Assembly: GCA_019059635.1 (NCBI GenBank)
Contig: JAGVRJ010000002.1
Span: 3,286,001-3,350,000, forward strand
Length of the DNA: 64,000 nt
Direction of reading: 5' to 3'
Origin: Proales similis
Lineage: Eukaryota > Rotifera > Eurotatoria > Ploima > Proalidae
Shown: piece after piece, positions 15,447 to 25,938 of the stretch
How the letters are laid out: the number at the start of each line of letters is the position of its first letter
Position numbering within the stretch: the first letter of the stretch is position 1
Translations under genes and position numbers: made by a program
The notes under the pieces: model-generated
The model's database searches: none
What the model was told of the DNA's origin: nothing
The model's input: only the letters and a program-made list of their open reading frames with translations

Positions 15447-15700
15447 CCTGGCACCGACAGCTACATGCGTCGCTAACTTTTTACCGCCCGATTGTAAATT
15501 CAATTGCGTCTTGAGCACTCAACAACGCCATTTGATGCCGCTTTCACTCGCTCTGGCTGCAGAGCTTTGCTAATCATGATTCGCCTATTTTACTTGCAAC
15601 TCTAGATTGCGGCGCATCGCAGTTCACACAGTTTGAACATTTTTTTTTCAATGTTTTGAGTAAACTAGATTATTGATGTCTATGCTCGCGTCGCGTTGAT

Positions 15701-16132
15701 TTATTCAAAATCGCTCCAGTAGTCGGGCGAGACAGGTTCGGAGGTGAATTGGCAAAGTGGCGGCACAATAACAGTTTGCTTTGTCTTTTCATGCCTGCTC
15801 GGCGTTGGCGATGTGTTCCAGTCTTCTTTGACACTTGACTCGGCTGCGTCGCTTGGTTTGCACGCCGCATTTCTATTCGCCGCAGTCAACTCCAGAGCGT
15901 CGAGCGTATGAATAAAGAGCTTGGCGCAGGCCTGTCGCACTCTAAGCTCTCGAATGCTGATGAAATAGCCGTTGTTCTGCTCTTTGCTTCTTCGATCGTG
16001 GTCGGTCGGCTTGCGCAGTCGTCGCCTTGTCAAAAAGTCCTCTTCTTGCTCGCAATTCATGTTCACCTTGCCGCTGGTGGCAGTAAATTCGCTCAAACTA
16101 AACGGCGATGCATATACCGGCTGCTTCCACAT
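15701..16132 (-). CDS. Unassigned protein, basic middle and acidic aromatic C-terminus
   Basis: This is an open frame on the minus strand; the first in-frame ATG is at 16132 (MWKQPVYASPFSLSEF), giving 143 residues. The frame stays open upstream to about 16330 without any ATG, so an upstream exon is possible. I do not recognise the family. The middle is basic (RRRLRKPTDHDRRSKE) and a helical stretch follows (ISIRELRVRQACAKLF). The end is Ser/Pro/Thr-rich, finishing SPDYWSDFE. A minus-strand TTTATT complement near 15698 could supply an AATAAA just past the stop. It is convergent with the kinase gene. The overlapping plus-strand frames look like shadows. Confidence that it is translated is moderate. 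Confidence 0.45.
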   Translation of the reverse strand: MWKQPVYASPFSLSEFTATSGKVNMNCEQEEDFLTRRRLRKPTDHDRRSKEQNNGYFISIRELRVRQACAKLFIHTLDALELTAANRNAACKPSDAAESSVKEDWNTSPTPSRHEKTKQTVIVPPLCQFTSEPVSPDYWSDFE

Positions 16133-16596
16133 CCTCTTGTGGCATCTATCGTCACCAAGAGCCTCCACTGCCAAACACAACGAGGCCGGAAAATGCTTAA
16201 AACTGCTCCTAAATAGATTTAAAGGGCGCAGATCCGGCTCTTTGTTGCTTGCTATGCCAATTTGCGACAAAATATGAAGCTTAAACTCTCGCTCTAGAGA
16301 GTGTAGGTGAATGCGAAATAGAAATAGAAAGAAAACGGCCCCAGAAAGAGAGAGAGAGAGAGGTTCCTGGGGAGCTGCGGCGTGTTATCTACACTTCTTT
16401 GATTTAATTAAACGACGGGGGAGGTGAGGAGATCGGACGGGGAGGGAGTGGAGTAGGCTGTTTGTCATCTTCTCGGGGCCGAGCGTTTGCGTTAAAGTTA
16501 AGATTCTCTTGCTCGCCAACACTTGAATGAGACGATCACGTTTTCAAGTAGAGCGATTCTCGCCGTTTGCACTCAATTGAGAGCGAAAATAGAGAA
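16133..16596. other. Divergent intergenic region upstream of AATF
   Basis: It contains a short (GA)n run at 16344-16360 and a GGGGAGG-rich patch near 16420-16460. No coding exon is supported, although the open frame of the minus-strand gene extends to about 16330. Confidence 0.4.
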
Positions 16597-18399
16597 ATGG
16601 GCTTTTTGGAAGAGGAACTGAAGCAGCTTAGCAACACTGCTCCTAAGCTGCCCGAGTTTGACGAAGGCTATGACGACGGTGAGTAGAGTCAAGTTAAGAG
16701 ACCTGTTCTATTCGATTCGAGTTGAATTTGGTTTTGTTTCAAGTGACCAGCGCCAAGCTAGACGCCAAGTCGGCCGAGTTTGAAGTCGAAGTCAATGAGC
16801 CTCGATTCAGACGAGGCATTGCAGACTTAAGCGAGTACGGCCAGCGCTACAAAGGAAAGAAAGTGAGCCGAACTGAGCTGAAGAGTGAGGAGTCTGGATC
16901 AGACGACGAGCTAGACGAAGAGAGCCAAGTAGATGAGGACGAAAGTGAAGAAGAGGACCAAGACGAAGAGGAGGATGAAGAGGATGACGACGAAGAGCAA
17001 GTACTTATGGACGACAAGGCTGTCGAAGATGACGAAGAGAACACTGGCGGTGTTGAGTTTGTGCGTCTCGATCGAGGCCAAGAAATAGAAAAAGGAAAAT
17101 CGGTTCGAAATCAGCTGAGTATGTGACGCGCAAAACTGAGCCAATTTGAACTGTTGAGCATTTGAATTTGTAGAAATTTGGGAGCTTTTGGTCGAGACAC
17201 GCGTCAAACTGCAGTCAGTAATGACTCAAGTCAATCAGCTACCTCAAGCGTCCTACTTCGAGTCTTATGTGAGCTCACTTCCAAGCGAGACACAGCTGAT
17301 CAATCAGGAGCTGAGAGAAGAAAGTTTGTGACTTAAACGTGACAAGAGCTAAAATATTAAACTGACTCTTCTTGCCCTGGACAGATAAAGACTACGTTAA
17401 AAGAGCGCTCAATCAGCTTGTGGAGCTTCAACAGCGGCTAATGATTCACGAGCCAGAGACAGCATTCGTGAGGAAAGAGCTCAAGATCGGCTCGAACGAA
17501 GCCGAGAGTGAGAAGCGAAAGCGAAGCGATGCCGAAGACTCAGACGACGAGGAGATCACCAGCGAGGAGGACGAGGAGGACAATGCTCAGCAGTCTCGAG
17601 CAGTCAGCAAGAAGCACAAAAGCTTCGACCAGTTCAAATTCGAGCCGCTGACCGACGACCAGTTCGAAGACTATCTTCAACGTTTGAATCAGAATTTCAG
17701 GAAATTCAGGTCTGCCGAGATTTTCGCACCCGGCTGTTTTTATTTAATCGAACGTTTCTTCTTCAAGGACATCGACCATTCAAAAGTGGTACGACAAAAC
17801 TCGCTTCTCGAGCGGCAAGAGTTTCGCCGCACTTGAACGGCCTCTAGCCCAGCAACTGGAAGAGGTGAGTTGAGCTTTAACGACGGGCTGGGTCAGAGGT
17901 CACGATTTGTGTCGCAAAGATCTTGAGAGACCGCGAGCGGATAATAAAACGCACTCAGCTGAAGCGAAGTGAGTTCAGCATTTGCGGCAAAGCAAAGCAG
18001 GAAGGAGATGAGCCGGGCAGAGATAGACACCTGAAGGACTACGACCAAGAGATCTACGACGACCAGGACTTTTACAATCAGCTGCTTCGCGAGCTGGTCG
18101 ACAGACGAACGTCGGGCGTCACTGATCCGATTGAGCTCGCTCGACGCTCAATCGAGCTGGAGAAGCTTCGCGTCAAGAGCAAGAAAAACGTGGACACCAA
18201 AGCGAGCAAGGGTCGCAAGATTCGATTCGACGTTCACAATAAAATGATCAACTTCATGGCGCCCATCTACAGGTGCACTCTGCCCGAGGAGGCACGAAGC
18301 TCCTTGTTCAATTCGCTGTTTGGCAAATCAGCCGCTAACGCCAATGGACAGCCGACGAGCGCCGAATTGGACTTTTCTGGCCTGTTTTCTGCCAACTGA
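16597..18399 (+). CDS. AATF: AATF / Che-1 (Bfr2), ribosome-biogenesis factor
   Basis: Six exons (16597-16678, 16744-17118, 17174-17323, 17385-17709, 17768-17864, 17920-18399) give 502 residues in one frame. The N-terminal half carries a long Asp/Glu tract (about residues 75-135) typical of this nucleolar family. The AATF leucine-zipper region (IWELLVETRVKLQ) and the block IQKWYDKTRFSSGK follow. The C-terminal TRAUB domain contains LRDRERIIKRTQLKRSEF, DDQDFYNQLLRELVDRR, KASKGRKIRFDVHNKM and FMAPIY. AATF with its partners processes the small-subunit rRNA and, in vertebrates, also acts as an RNA polymerase II cofactor. Introns are 51-65 nt. A second acidic patch lies in exon 4. The polyadenylation signal AATAAA follows the stop at about 18411. 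Confidence 0.93.
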
Positions 18400-19210
18400 A
18401 TGGATTGAGAATAAAACGGCAAATGCGAATAAGAAAAATTTTCGTCGATAGCAACAAGTAGGGCGAATAGGCAAAATTGAAAAGACCGAACGACCAGAGT
18501 TGAGAGTGAACTGAAGGTCCAAAATGATCGAGTTAGACGAGCATTGATGCTGGAAGGCTTTCTCTTTAAATCCAGGGCCAGACTAAGGCATTCGTCCTTT
18601 CCTCAAGTTAATAGGACAAAAGTTAGCAGCTTTTGGCCGCCTGAAAATGAGGAGAAGCGGGATTTCAGCGATCAGCAAGATTTGAGGATAAAATTCGACC
18701 GCGGTTGGAAGAACATTTTAGTTGCAAGCGACAGGCGGTTGACAAACTGAGCCTGTGCTGCTCGTTCGAGTTGAACTCGTTTAAAAGGCGAATATCAGAG
18801 ATGGGGCGACCGCCTGTCGTCATGGATGCATTATGCGCATAGATTTTGTTTTGGCTCGTTTTTATTTTTCTTCATCAAAATTGAACATTCATTTATTCAG
18901 AAAGGCGCATTTTTGCCGCTTCGACTCCATTTGCATTGAACTCGCGTCTGCGACCGTGTGTGTGTGTGTGTATTTGCCGTGGCTATTGCAACGGCTCAAA
19001 TTTGCCAGCCAACTTTATATTCGCCGGATACGACGGCGATGAAATTTCGCAATTGAAAGAATATTCGAATGCCTCTTGCGATTCAGAGCTGCCTCTCACC
19101 TCCGTTTGTTCTCTGCACTCAATCTGCGCTCTTTCTCTCCCTCTCTTGCTGACGTTAATGAGTTTTAATTTCAGGTTCAGGAGGCAGCGTTCGCATAGTT
19201 AAGCGCCGAA
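18400..19210. other. Intergenic: AATF 3' end and CSPP1 promoter/leader
   Basis: AATAAAACGG just after the AATF stop is the likely polyadenylation signal. A 68-codon ATG frame at 18544-18750 shows no recognisable domain and I do not call it. A (GT) run lies at 18956-18971 and pyrimidine-rich sequence at 19085-19150. An AG-ended pyrimidine tract shortly before the ATG at 19211 could be the acceptor of a 5' UTR intron. Confidence 0.45.
18956..18971 (+). repeat. (GT)n microsatellite
   Basis: Eight GT units in the CSPP1 upstream region; a similar run is at 31432-31446 upstream of PSMC3. Confidence 0.9.
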
Positions 19211-22200
19211 ATGGCTGCAGCTAGCTTTCAAGATGTCGACAATTTTATTCAGCTTCAAAAGCAGAAATTAAGTCGCGATCGACTCGCAATGAACCCCAAC
19301 AGCTTCTATGTAAGCAGCGACAACTGCGTTGTTTATCAATTAGGCTTCCTTAACTTGGACATTTTTTAAAGGAAAACACCGACTTGAATGCCGAGCATCG
19401 TCGAGCCCTCGATAACTATCTCATCTCATCACAGCAAGGCAGACAAGCAGCAGCCTTTCAGCCGATGCAGGCCGGTGCGCCACCAGCTGCCGGTCGTCCG
19501 GCGGCCAAGCGGGTCGACTTTGCTCCAGTGCCTCAGTCGAAGGCAGCAGCTTCAGGTAGATATTCAGCTCACAGGCTTGGCTGGCTTCTTTGGCTTAACG
19601 AGGCACGAAACCCTCTAGGGCCTAGTGAGGGTGAAAGCGGCGCACAGTTCTTTGAAAAGCTCGGCCAGTACGAGAACAAGCGAAACAAGCTGAAGAAAGA
19701 CTTGCAGATGGAGTACAAGCAGTATCTCAATCAGGTTTGATTAACGAGCAGTTCACTCGCGCGCGGTCATTCACATTCAATCTGATTTAGAGGAGAGGCA
19801 CAGTTCCAAATGATCGCAAGTCGTTGCCAACCTCCGACGAGTACTATGCCACTCTTCCACTCGGCAGCTTCAAGAAAGAGGTGAGCCAGCAAATTTGAAT
19901 GTTGTCCAACTGCAGCATTTCTTTAATTTCTCTCTCTCTCTCTTTTTTCCTCGTTCTGTACTTTCCATTTTCCGTTCTGTCTGGACTCTGTGTGATTGCG
20001 TAAATCTGATCTCTGACTGACTGCCTCTGTCCCGTCTCGTTCTCGCCTAATCTCCACTTTCTCAATCTGACGCATCATGTAGAACGCGAGCGCCCGAAGC
20101 ACAGAGAGAAATCTCGATTACCAATTTATCCAAGATAAACTCGCCTTTAGTCCCAAGTATAGACTTGCTGAGTGGTGGAAAGACCACAACGAGCCCGATA
20201 TAAAGCCCTATTCTGTAAGTAGCCCTTTCGTTCCTAAACATGATGAGAGACAATCGAAAAAGAAAAATGCTCTAAGCACTCGATGCACGCCTCTACGTTT
20301 CAGTTTTGCTCTCTTTTTCAAACTCGGTCTCTGTCTTTGGCCACTACAGATTCGAAGCTCTGTTCTTTTCTTAATCTCTCGTTTTCTTTTTATTTTTTTG
20401 GCTGAGAACTTTTCTGTTTAGTTTTTTTTTTAACCGATGAGGAGATGACTCAAATGCTTGTTTGAATGTGTTGGCCTTGTTGGACAGCGAATTGAAATAT
20501 TTGTTTTGTTTTTAGCGACACTCAAACAGCCCAGTGCCATCGTCGGAATTGGCAAACATGCAGCGCTATCCAAGGTTTGGCGTTGACCGAGCGTCCTTTA
20601 GTCGACGATTTCTTTAAAAATTTCAAAAATAAAAGCCAAGAGCTGATTTCTGACCGCAGACTGCAGACTATGAGTCCACCGCCTCAGTTTTATCCACAAG
20701 CGCCTCCGCCCATGAACTACAGCTCTGGCTCCATGTCAGCCCCGGCAGTGGACCCGTCGCTAACCGACATTCTTCGCCGTCCTCCGGTCGGCTCGCGCAG
20801 TCCATTGCCTCAAGCAGCATTCAGCCAAATGCCGATCAACTCCGGCTATGTGCCAAGTATGGGCCCGCCTGCTCGATCGCAGCCGGCTGCAGTTGCTCCT
20901 CCATACGATGCAAGGAGTCGATCGGAGCCGTCAAACGGCTTCAAGTTCACCGGCGAAGATCCAAATCTTCTCACAGAGAAAGAGCGCAAAGCCAAAGAGT
21001 ACCAGGAAGAGCTGCAGCGGCAAGTGAGAGAAAAGCAAATGCGAAAGCAAAGGGAAAAAGAGGAACAGCTTGAGCTGGAGAACAAGATGATGTTCGAATC
21101 ACAAGTGAACTATCCGTACGGCAAAAGCGGCGGCGGAGCGCCGATAAGAGACCAAGAGGGAAATGTGGTCGCCGATCTGAGCCAAGTGACAAAAGACCCA
21201 GAGGCAGTCACGCAACGGCAGTCCAAGGGCAAGCCTTTCTACTCAACCAATCAGGTCAACTATAGTCCGAATCCGATTCTCAATCCCAGTTTTAACGCAG
21301 CTGCTCCACCTGCTCTGACGTCGCCTCGACGTATGACCGACGACGGAGATCCGTCGTTCGCTCGTGGCGGCAATGGCATATTTGGCGAGGCAAAAACAGA
21401 CGAGAGAAAACGTCAAGAGGAAAAGTACAAGATGGACTTGAAGAAGCAAATCGAAGAGAAGAATAGACTGAAGGCGCTTGAGCAGGAGAAGATGCGTCTG
21501 GAAGACGAAAAGGAAGAGCAGCGAATCAGAGAGCACGAAGAGAAGATGAGAAGAGAGCTTGAAGAAGAAGAGCGCAAGAAGCGCATGAAAGAAGAGGCGG
21601 GCAAGAAAGCGGCCGAGGACGCAGCTCAGCGAATTGCGGATGAGAAGGCGCGCGCCCGGCAAGAAGCGGCCACTAGACGCCGAAACCAGAACCCGGCAGC
21701 CAGACCGAGCCTAAATAAAAGCATTGAGAATTTCAAATCGCCGATGGCTTCGACCGCAAATTTAAACACAAGTCAGAACAACAATGATTTTAGAAGCAAC
21801 TCGCCGCCAGTGCCAGCCGCCGCCAAGCGAATCAACGGTGGCAAGAAAAACACAAACAAAAACGCCAGCAAGCCACCGCCGCCACCGGCAAGTAGCAGAG
21901 TACACGACAGCACTGCGGATTACTACGTCACAGAATCGCGACTAAATCTCTCCTCGCCGGTAAGTGAACAGCTTCCGCCTCTTCTTTTGCTTTGACTGGA
22001 CGCCTACTCTTGTCGTCTTCCCTTTGCCTCCTATCTCTCTCTCTCTTTCTCTCACTCTCTCTATCTGCTTGAGTCGAGTTGGTCTCTCTTACCTATCTGT
22101 GCCATCCAAGACCAAGCCACCAACGCCCAAATTTGTCAACGACGCCAACATGCAGCCGATCTCTGAGGCGAGTCGAAATCCGAGCCGGAATCAAAGCAGA

Positions 22201-23799
22201 CGTGACAGCGCCAAGTACACGGTATACACTCGCAATTCTTTTCTACTTTTTAGTTTGTCGCCTCTGAGACTTGAAATTGGGCTTTTACTTGACTTGGAAC
22301 GAACTCTTTGTCGCTTTTTGAATGGCAACTTTTATCGATTTGTTCCTGTTCTTTGTCGATGTTTGTTTAATCAATTTCTTGTAAACGATTGTGTAGCCCG
22401 ACAACGGATTCCCAATGAGACCGGTCATAGCGCGCGGCTCACGACCTGGCTCTCAAACGTCCAACAGCGAAGTGCTCAATCAGCTCAAAGTGTTGAAGAA
22501 GAATTTGAACAAAGAAAAAGCACAAGTTGAGAATCAAATTCAAAACGCCAACGACCGAACCACAGTGGGCCAGCTGACCGACCTACACGACAGCATTCTC
22601 AAGGTTCGCACTCCGCCCGGCGACGGTTTCAGGACCTATCGCAAAAACATAGACAGTACGTTGTCGCTCACTAAATCACTTTTCGCCTCGTCGAGCTTCA
22701 TTGAATGGTTGAACTAAAGCGCCGCCGATAAACGGAGGCTACGAGCCAAGGACCTACTACCGTGATAACACTGTTCTTCTAGGCAACCAGAGATACAATG
22801 GTCAGTTGCGGCAATCTGTTGATCGTACAATTTTCAAAACCTGATTTCTGTCCAGACGATGACGATCTTCTGTTCGAGTCGGATTTGAAACGCGAGGCGC
22901 ATGAGCGAAATATGCAGCGATTAAACGTATGCACCAACTCTGGGCCTATTCGAAATGAGTGAATTTAAACCACTTTCGCTTGAGCAGATTTACGCCAACG
23001 AAGCGAATCGATATGATGACGGCGCCGATCGAATAAGTCTGCAGAATCAGATGCGATTTAAAAAGCTCCGAGATCTGGAAGGTGAGTCGCTCTTCTCAAT
23101 CACGAACGTCTCAATTGAGAGTAACATCGCCCTGAACAGACGATAGATATTCAATGGCTGACCCGAACGATGTTCTAAACAAGTTCATGAACAGAAACAC
23201 CAGGTGAGCTGAGAATTTGACCAAATGAGACAAACTAGCAAACAGCCGCGAACCTTTTCCCCCCGCTTTGCCCCTACTGCGTTTAACCTTCGATGACGAA
23301 ATGCGTCGATTCTTGCTAAACATTGGCTCGACAACGAATTGATCGCTTTCGCCTTTTTCTAGGCTCGTTCGAGAAATAGAAAACCTTTGAGTATCTCTCG
23401 TATCTCCATGCACACAGTCAAGTAATTATATTCAAGTTTGAACTTGCTCTGTCGCGCTAACTGGCTCTTTTTGATTTATCCTTCTCCTTTTCTAATCTTG
23501 CTGCTCCGTTCTGTGCCTTGTCTAATCTAAACTCTTCAACTTGGACTCGCAGAGCAAAGCTGTTGATTTTCGAGTTTTTTATTTTTTCAATCAACGCCAA
23601 CGTTCACTGGCCTTTTCTCTTCACACTTCTAGTTCATTGCGCGAAAAGCTCTTTGCTCGTTACTTTTCGACCTACCTCCCAACTACTTTTCGATCTGGCT
23701 CTTTTGAATTGTCTTGAAATTTCATTTTCGTTTCATTCGTTTAGACCTCCGTCGGCCAACACACTCCACGATGACACGTGGCTCAAACAGCCAGCTTGA
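19211..23799 (+). CDS. CSPP1: CSPP1-like centrosome and spindle pole protein
   Basis: Fourteen exons give 904 residues in one frame: 19211-19309, 19372-19555, 19619-19734, 19791-19880, 20083-20214, 20516-20574, 20660-21959, 22111-22221, 22397-22655, 22720-22800, 22856-22926, 22988-23081, 23140-23203 and 23745-23799. The N-terminus (DNFIQLQKQKLSRDR) and the block LGQYENKRNKLKKDLQMEY resemble CSPP1, a microtubule-lumen and ciliary/centrosomal protein. Exon 7 encodes long charged coiled coils (for example EERKKRMKEEAGKKAAEDAA) between proline-rich and low-complexity parts. The C-terminus ends DDTWLKQPA. Sequence similarity is confined to short blocks, so the name is a best match. Unlike its neighbours this gene keeps several long introns (20215-20515, 19881-20082, 23204-23744). 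AATAAA at about 23885 is a likely polyadenylation signal. Confidence 0.75.
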
Positions 23800-23952
23800 C
23801 GCACAAGTTCAGTTTAATTCAATTTTCCATATTTTTTTTTTCGAAAATTTTAACAACTTTAAATTGCGTTCAATTTAAAATACAAATAAACAAGATCTTT
23901 AAAAAAAAAACAAATTGAATCAATTTTTCTGATTTGTTCCATTCGTCTCATC

Positions 23953-24721
23953 CTAGAGACTCCTTTGTCTCTTTCTGGCTCTTGAGTCGATTAGCTTGAT
24001 TTGGACTCGGGTTCGATCTTTAGCCTTTTCGAGCCCAACGGTCGAATGTAGGCTTAGCAAATGTTCTTGATATTGTGACAATAGGCCCACTGACGGCTGT
24101 TTGCTTACCGGCGGAGAACTGGACAAGTTTCTCTTGCTCTTTCTTCAGCAGCTCTTTGTGTTGCAATCGAGACAGAGCGCCGTACGGATTGACCACAGAT
24201 GAGTCTTGACAAAATTTTCGATTGATCAAAGTTTCATTTTGCCTGAGTGTGCACTCACGTTTTATGTGGCTCTTCTCGTATTTGGGCACATAGATGGAAT
24301 TCACACGAGCAGCGCCCTCAGTTTCTGTCTCTGATTAGGTAGGTCAATGTGACATATTGGTCTCCGGAAGCATTCTATTCGACTACTCACCGGCATCTGT
24401 CACTCCGCAGTAATAAATCAAGTTCTTCCTGTCTGTAGTTGTTTGCGATTGCCGCAGAACTGACTGCAGAGCTTCCAGAACCTGTTCGATTGTTCTACAG
24501 TCCTCCTGGGTGGCCTGTTTGAGCAGCAATTCGTCACTAGTCTCAGCCGAGTCCACTTTTGATGTAGTTCGTTTAGAGACAGAATTTTGGACCTGAATTA
24601 CAACAAAACCGCCATTTGATTGGCGTTTCCAAACACTGTCGACAACAAAATTCGCGCAGTAGATTTTTTTTTTAAATTTCGTTTCTTTTCTCCAAAAAAC
24701 TTCAACTCTAAAGCACTTCAA
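23953..24721 (-). CDS. Unassigned coiled-coil protein, start not found
   Basis: Three exons fit in frame (from 24721 or a later point down to 24391; 24330-24109; 24065-23953), separated by 60- and 43-nt introns with GTGAGT and GTAAGC donors. The protein includes TSDELLLKQATQEDC, VLEALQSVLRQS, NSIYVPKYEKSHIKRE and the helical LQHKELLKKEQEKLVQF, with a basic end (DSRARKRQRSL). I do not recognise the family. The first exon has no in-frame ATG; the frame runs back to 24721, only 22 nt from the stop of DMAC2L. A pyrimidine-rich acceptor (TTGTTGTAATTCAG, exon from 24592) suggests the true 5' exon is small, elsewhere or hidden. An out-of-frame ATG lies at about 24616. The gene is convergent with CSPP1. 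Confidence 0.5.
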
Positions 24722-24742
24722 AACGTCGACTATCGGGAAGAC

Positions 24743-25542
24743 TTATTTTGACTTTTTGGGCTCTTCCTCGACTGTTTCCGAGTAGCTGACTCGACAGTTG
24801 GGCAGCTTCTCCTTCAGCAAGCGAACAGCCAATTGAGGATCTTTGACTTCGGGCAAATAGCACATGTAGAGCTCTTTGAGGTTCCTGATCGGGTCCAAAG
24901 CGTCTTGTTAGTGAACTGAACGATTAAGACAAGGCAATCACCGACTTACGACATAAGGTAAAGATAGCTGAGGCCGACGTCGGTCACTGCGGGACAAAAC
25001 ACGAGCTGCAGCTCTTCAAGTGACTCGCGCAAGTAGGAGAGCTTCGCAAGGGCCACATCGTCGATCAGCTCGCAATTAACAAACTTGACCTTTTTCACAT
25101 TTTTCAGGCCGTCTGACATGGTTTGGGTTTGAGAATGCAGTTTTTGACCGTCCAAGGGCAACTAGTCTTACTAAAGTACTCGAATCCTCGCGCCATGATG
25201 CAAGCGTTCTCCGCTCTCACTTCTTCTATTTGAAAGGCCTCGAAGCCGCCCGGTGGCAGTCGATTGTAGTCGCTGACGTACGTGCCCCAGTTTTTGAATT
25301 TCACTTCGCCGCCACATTTGAGCAGCCATTCGGTGCAAGCGCGATTCGGCCCGACCTCTTCAATGCGCTTCTCGTCATAACTGGCGCAGCTTTTTTACCA
25401 GAAAAGCCAAGTTGGCCAAGTTGAAGCATTCTCACCTGTTCCACGCGTGGTTGAGCCAGTGCCAGAATGTTCGCTCGTGTTTAATACTACTGCTGGACAG
25501 CAACGGGCCCGAGAGGAGGCGTCTGGCCAGATTCAATCTCAT
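24743..25542 (-). CDS. DMAC2L: DMAC2L (ATP5S, ATP synthase coupling factor B-like)
   Basis: Four exons (25542-25436, 25389-25172, 25112-24950, 24884-24743) give 209 residues in one frame; human is about 215. The N-terminus MRLNLARRLLSGPLL is a mitochondrial presequence. The diagnostic family block is present: FWHWLNHAW, RIEEVGPNRACTEWLLKCGG and YNRLPPG. A short run of leucine-rich repeats follows (VKFVNCELIDDVALAKL, LVFCPAVTDVGLSYL, NLKELYMCYLPEV). The protein associates with mitochondrial respiratory-chain/ATP synthase assembly in the matrix. The last acceptor (GATCAG, 24885) was chosen over an earlier AG because it restores the frame and the repeat length. Confidence 0.88.
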
Positions 25543-25938
25543 CGTTCGTTTGCGCTTGGGGGTAAATCTTTTGCAAAGTGCAGACACTTTGATCGCCGCG
25601 GTCTAAAATGCGACGAGGGTCAATTGCAAACCAGATAAACGAATATTTTGTAAAGAAAGGCATTTATGCGCGAGATTAGACGCAGGAGAAGCGGCTAAAT
25701 AATCAAAACTTTTTTCACTTCACAAAGCGAATAATTATGACTGATGTTCGGGCAGACTGTTTGAATGAAACCAAAACCGTGCGAGAAACCTTCCTACTCT
25801 GAGATGGCAGAATTGAATTGAGTGTTCGGTTTTGTTTGGGACGTTTATTCAACAACTTCTTGGATTTCTTCACTTGACACTATGCGCAGGCTAGGCTGCA
25901 CACGGCACTCGAGAAGAGCATGAAGAAGAGATCTTGTC
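25543..25938. other. Intergenic: DMAC2L 5' flank and NAP1 copy A 3' flank
   Basis: Both flanking genes are on the minus strand. A plus-strand TTTATT at 25844 (AATAAA on the minus strand) lies about 90 nt past the NAP1 stop. No other coding sequence is supported. Confidence 0.45.

Noticed and set aside
16340-16362. (GA)n and other simple repeats as possible mobile-element ends
   Set aside because: No terminal repeats, target-site duplications or transposase/reverse transcriptase frames anywhere in the window.
16847-17207. Minus-strand poly-Ser frame opposite AATF
   Set aside because: Shadow of the acidic tract in AATF exon 2.
18544-18750. 68-codon ATG frame between AATF and CSPP1
   Set aside because: No domain, no splice partner, ordinary length for chance.
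24009-24030. GGGTTCGATC, a tRNA B-box-like string
   Set aside because: No A box or cloverleaf around it.
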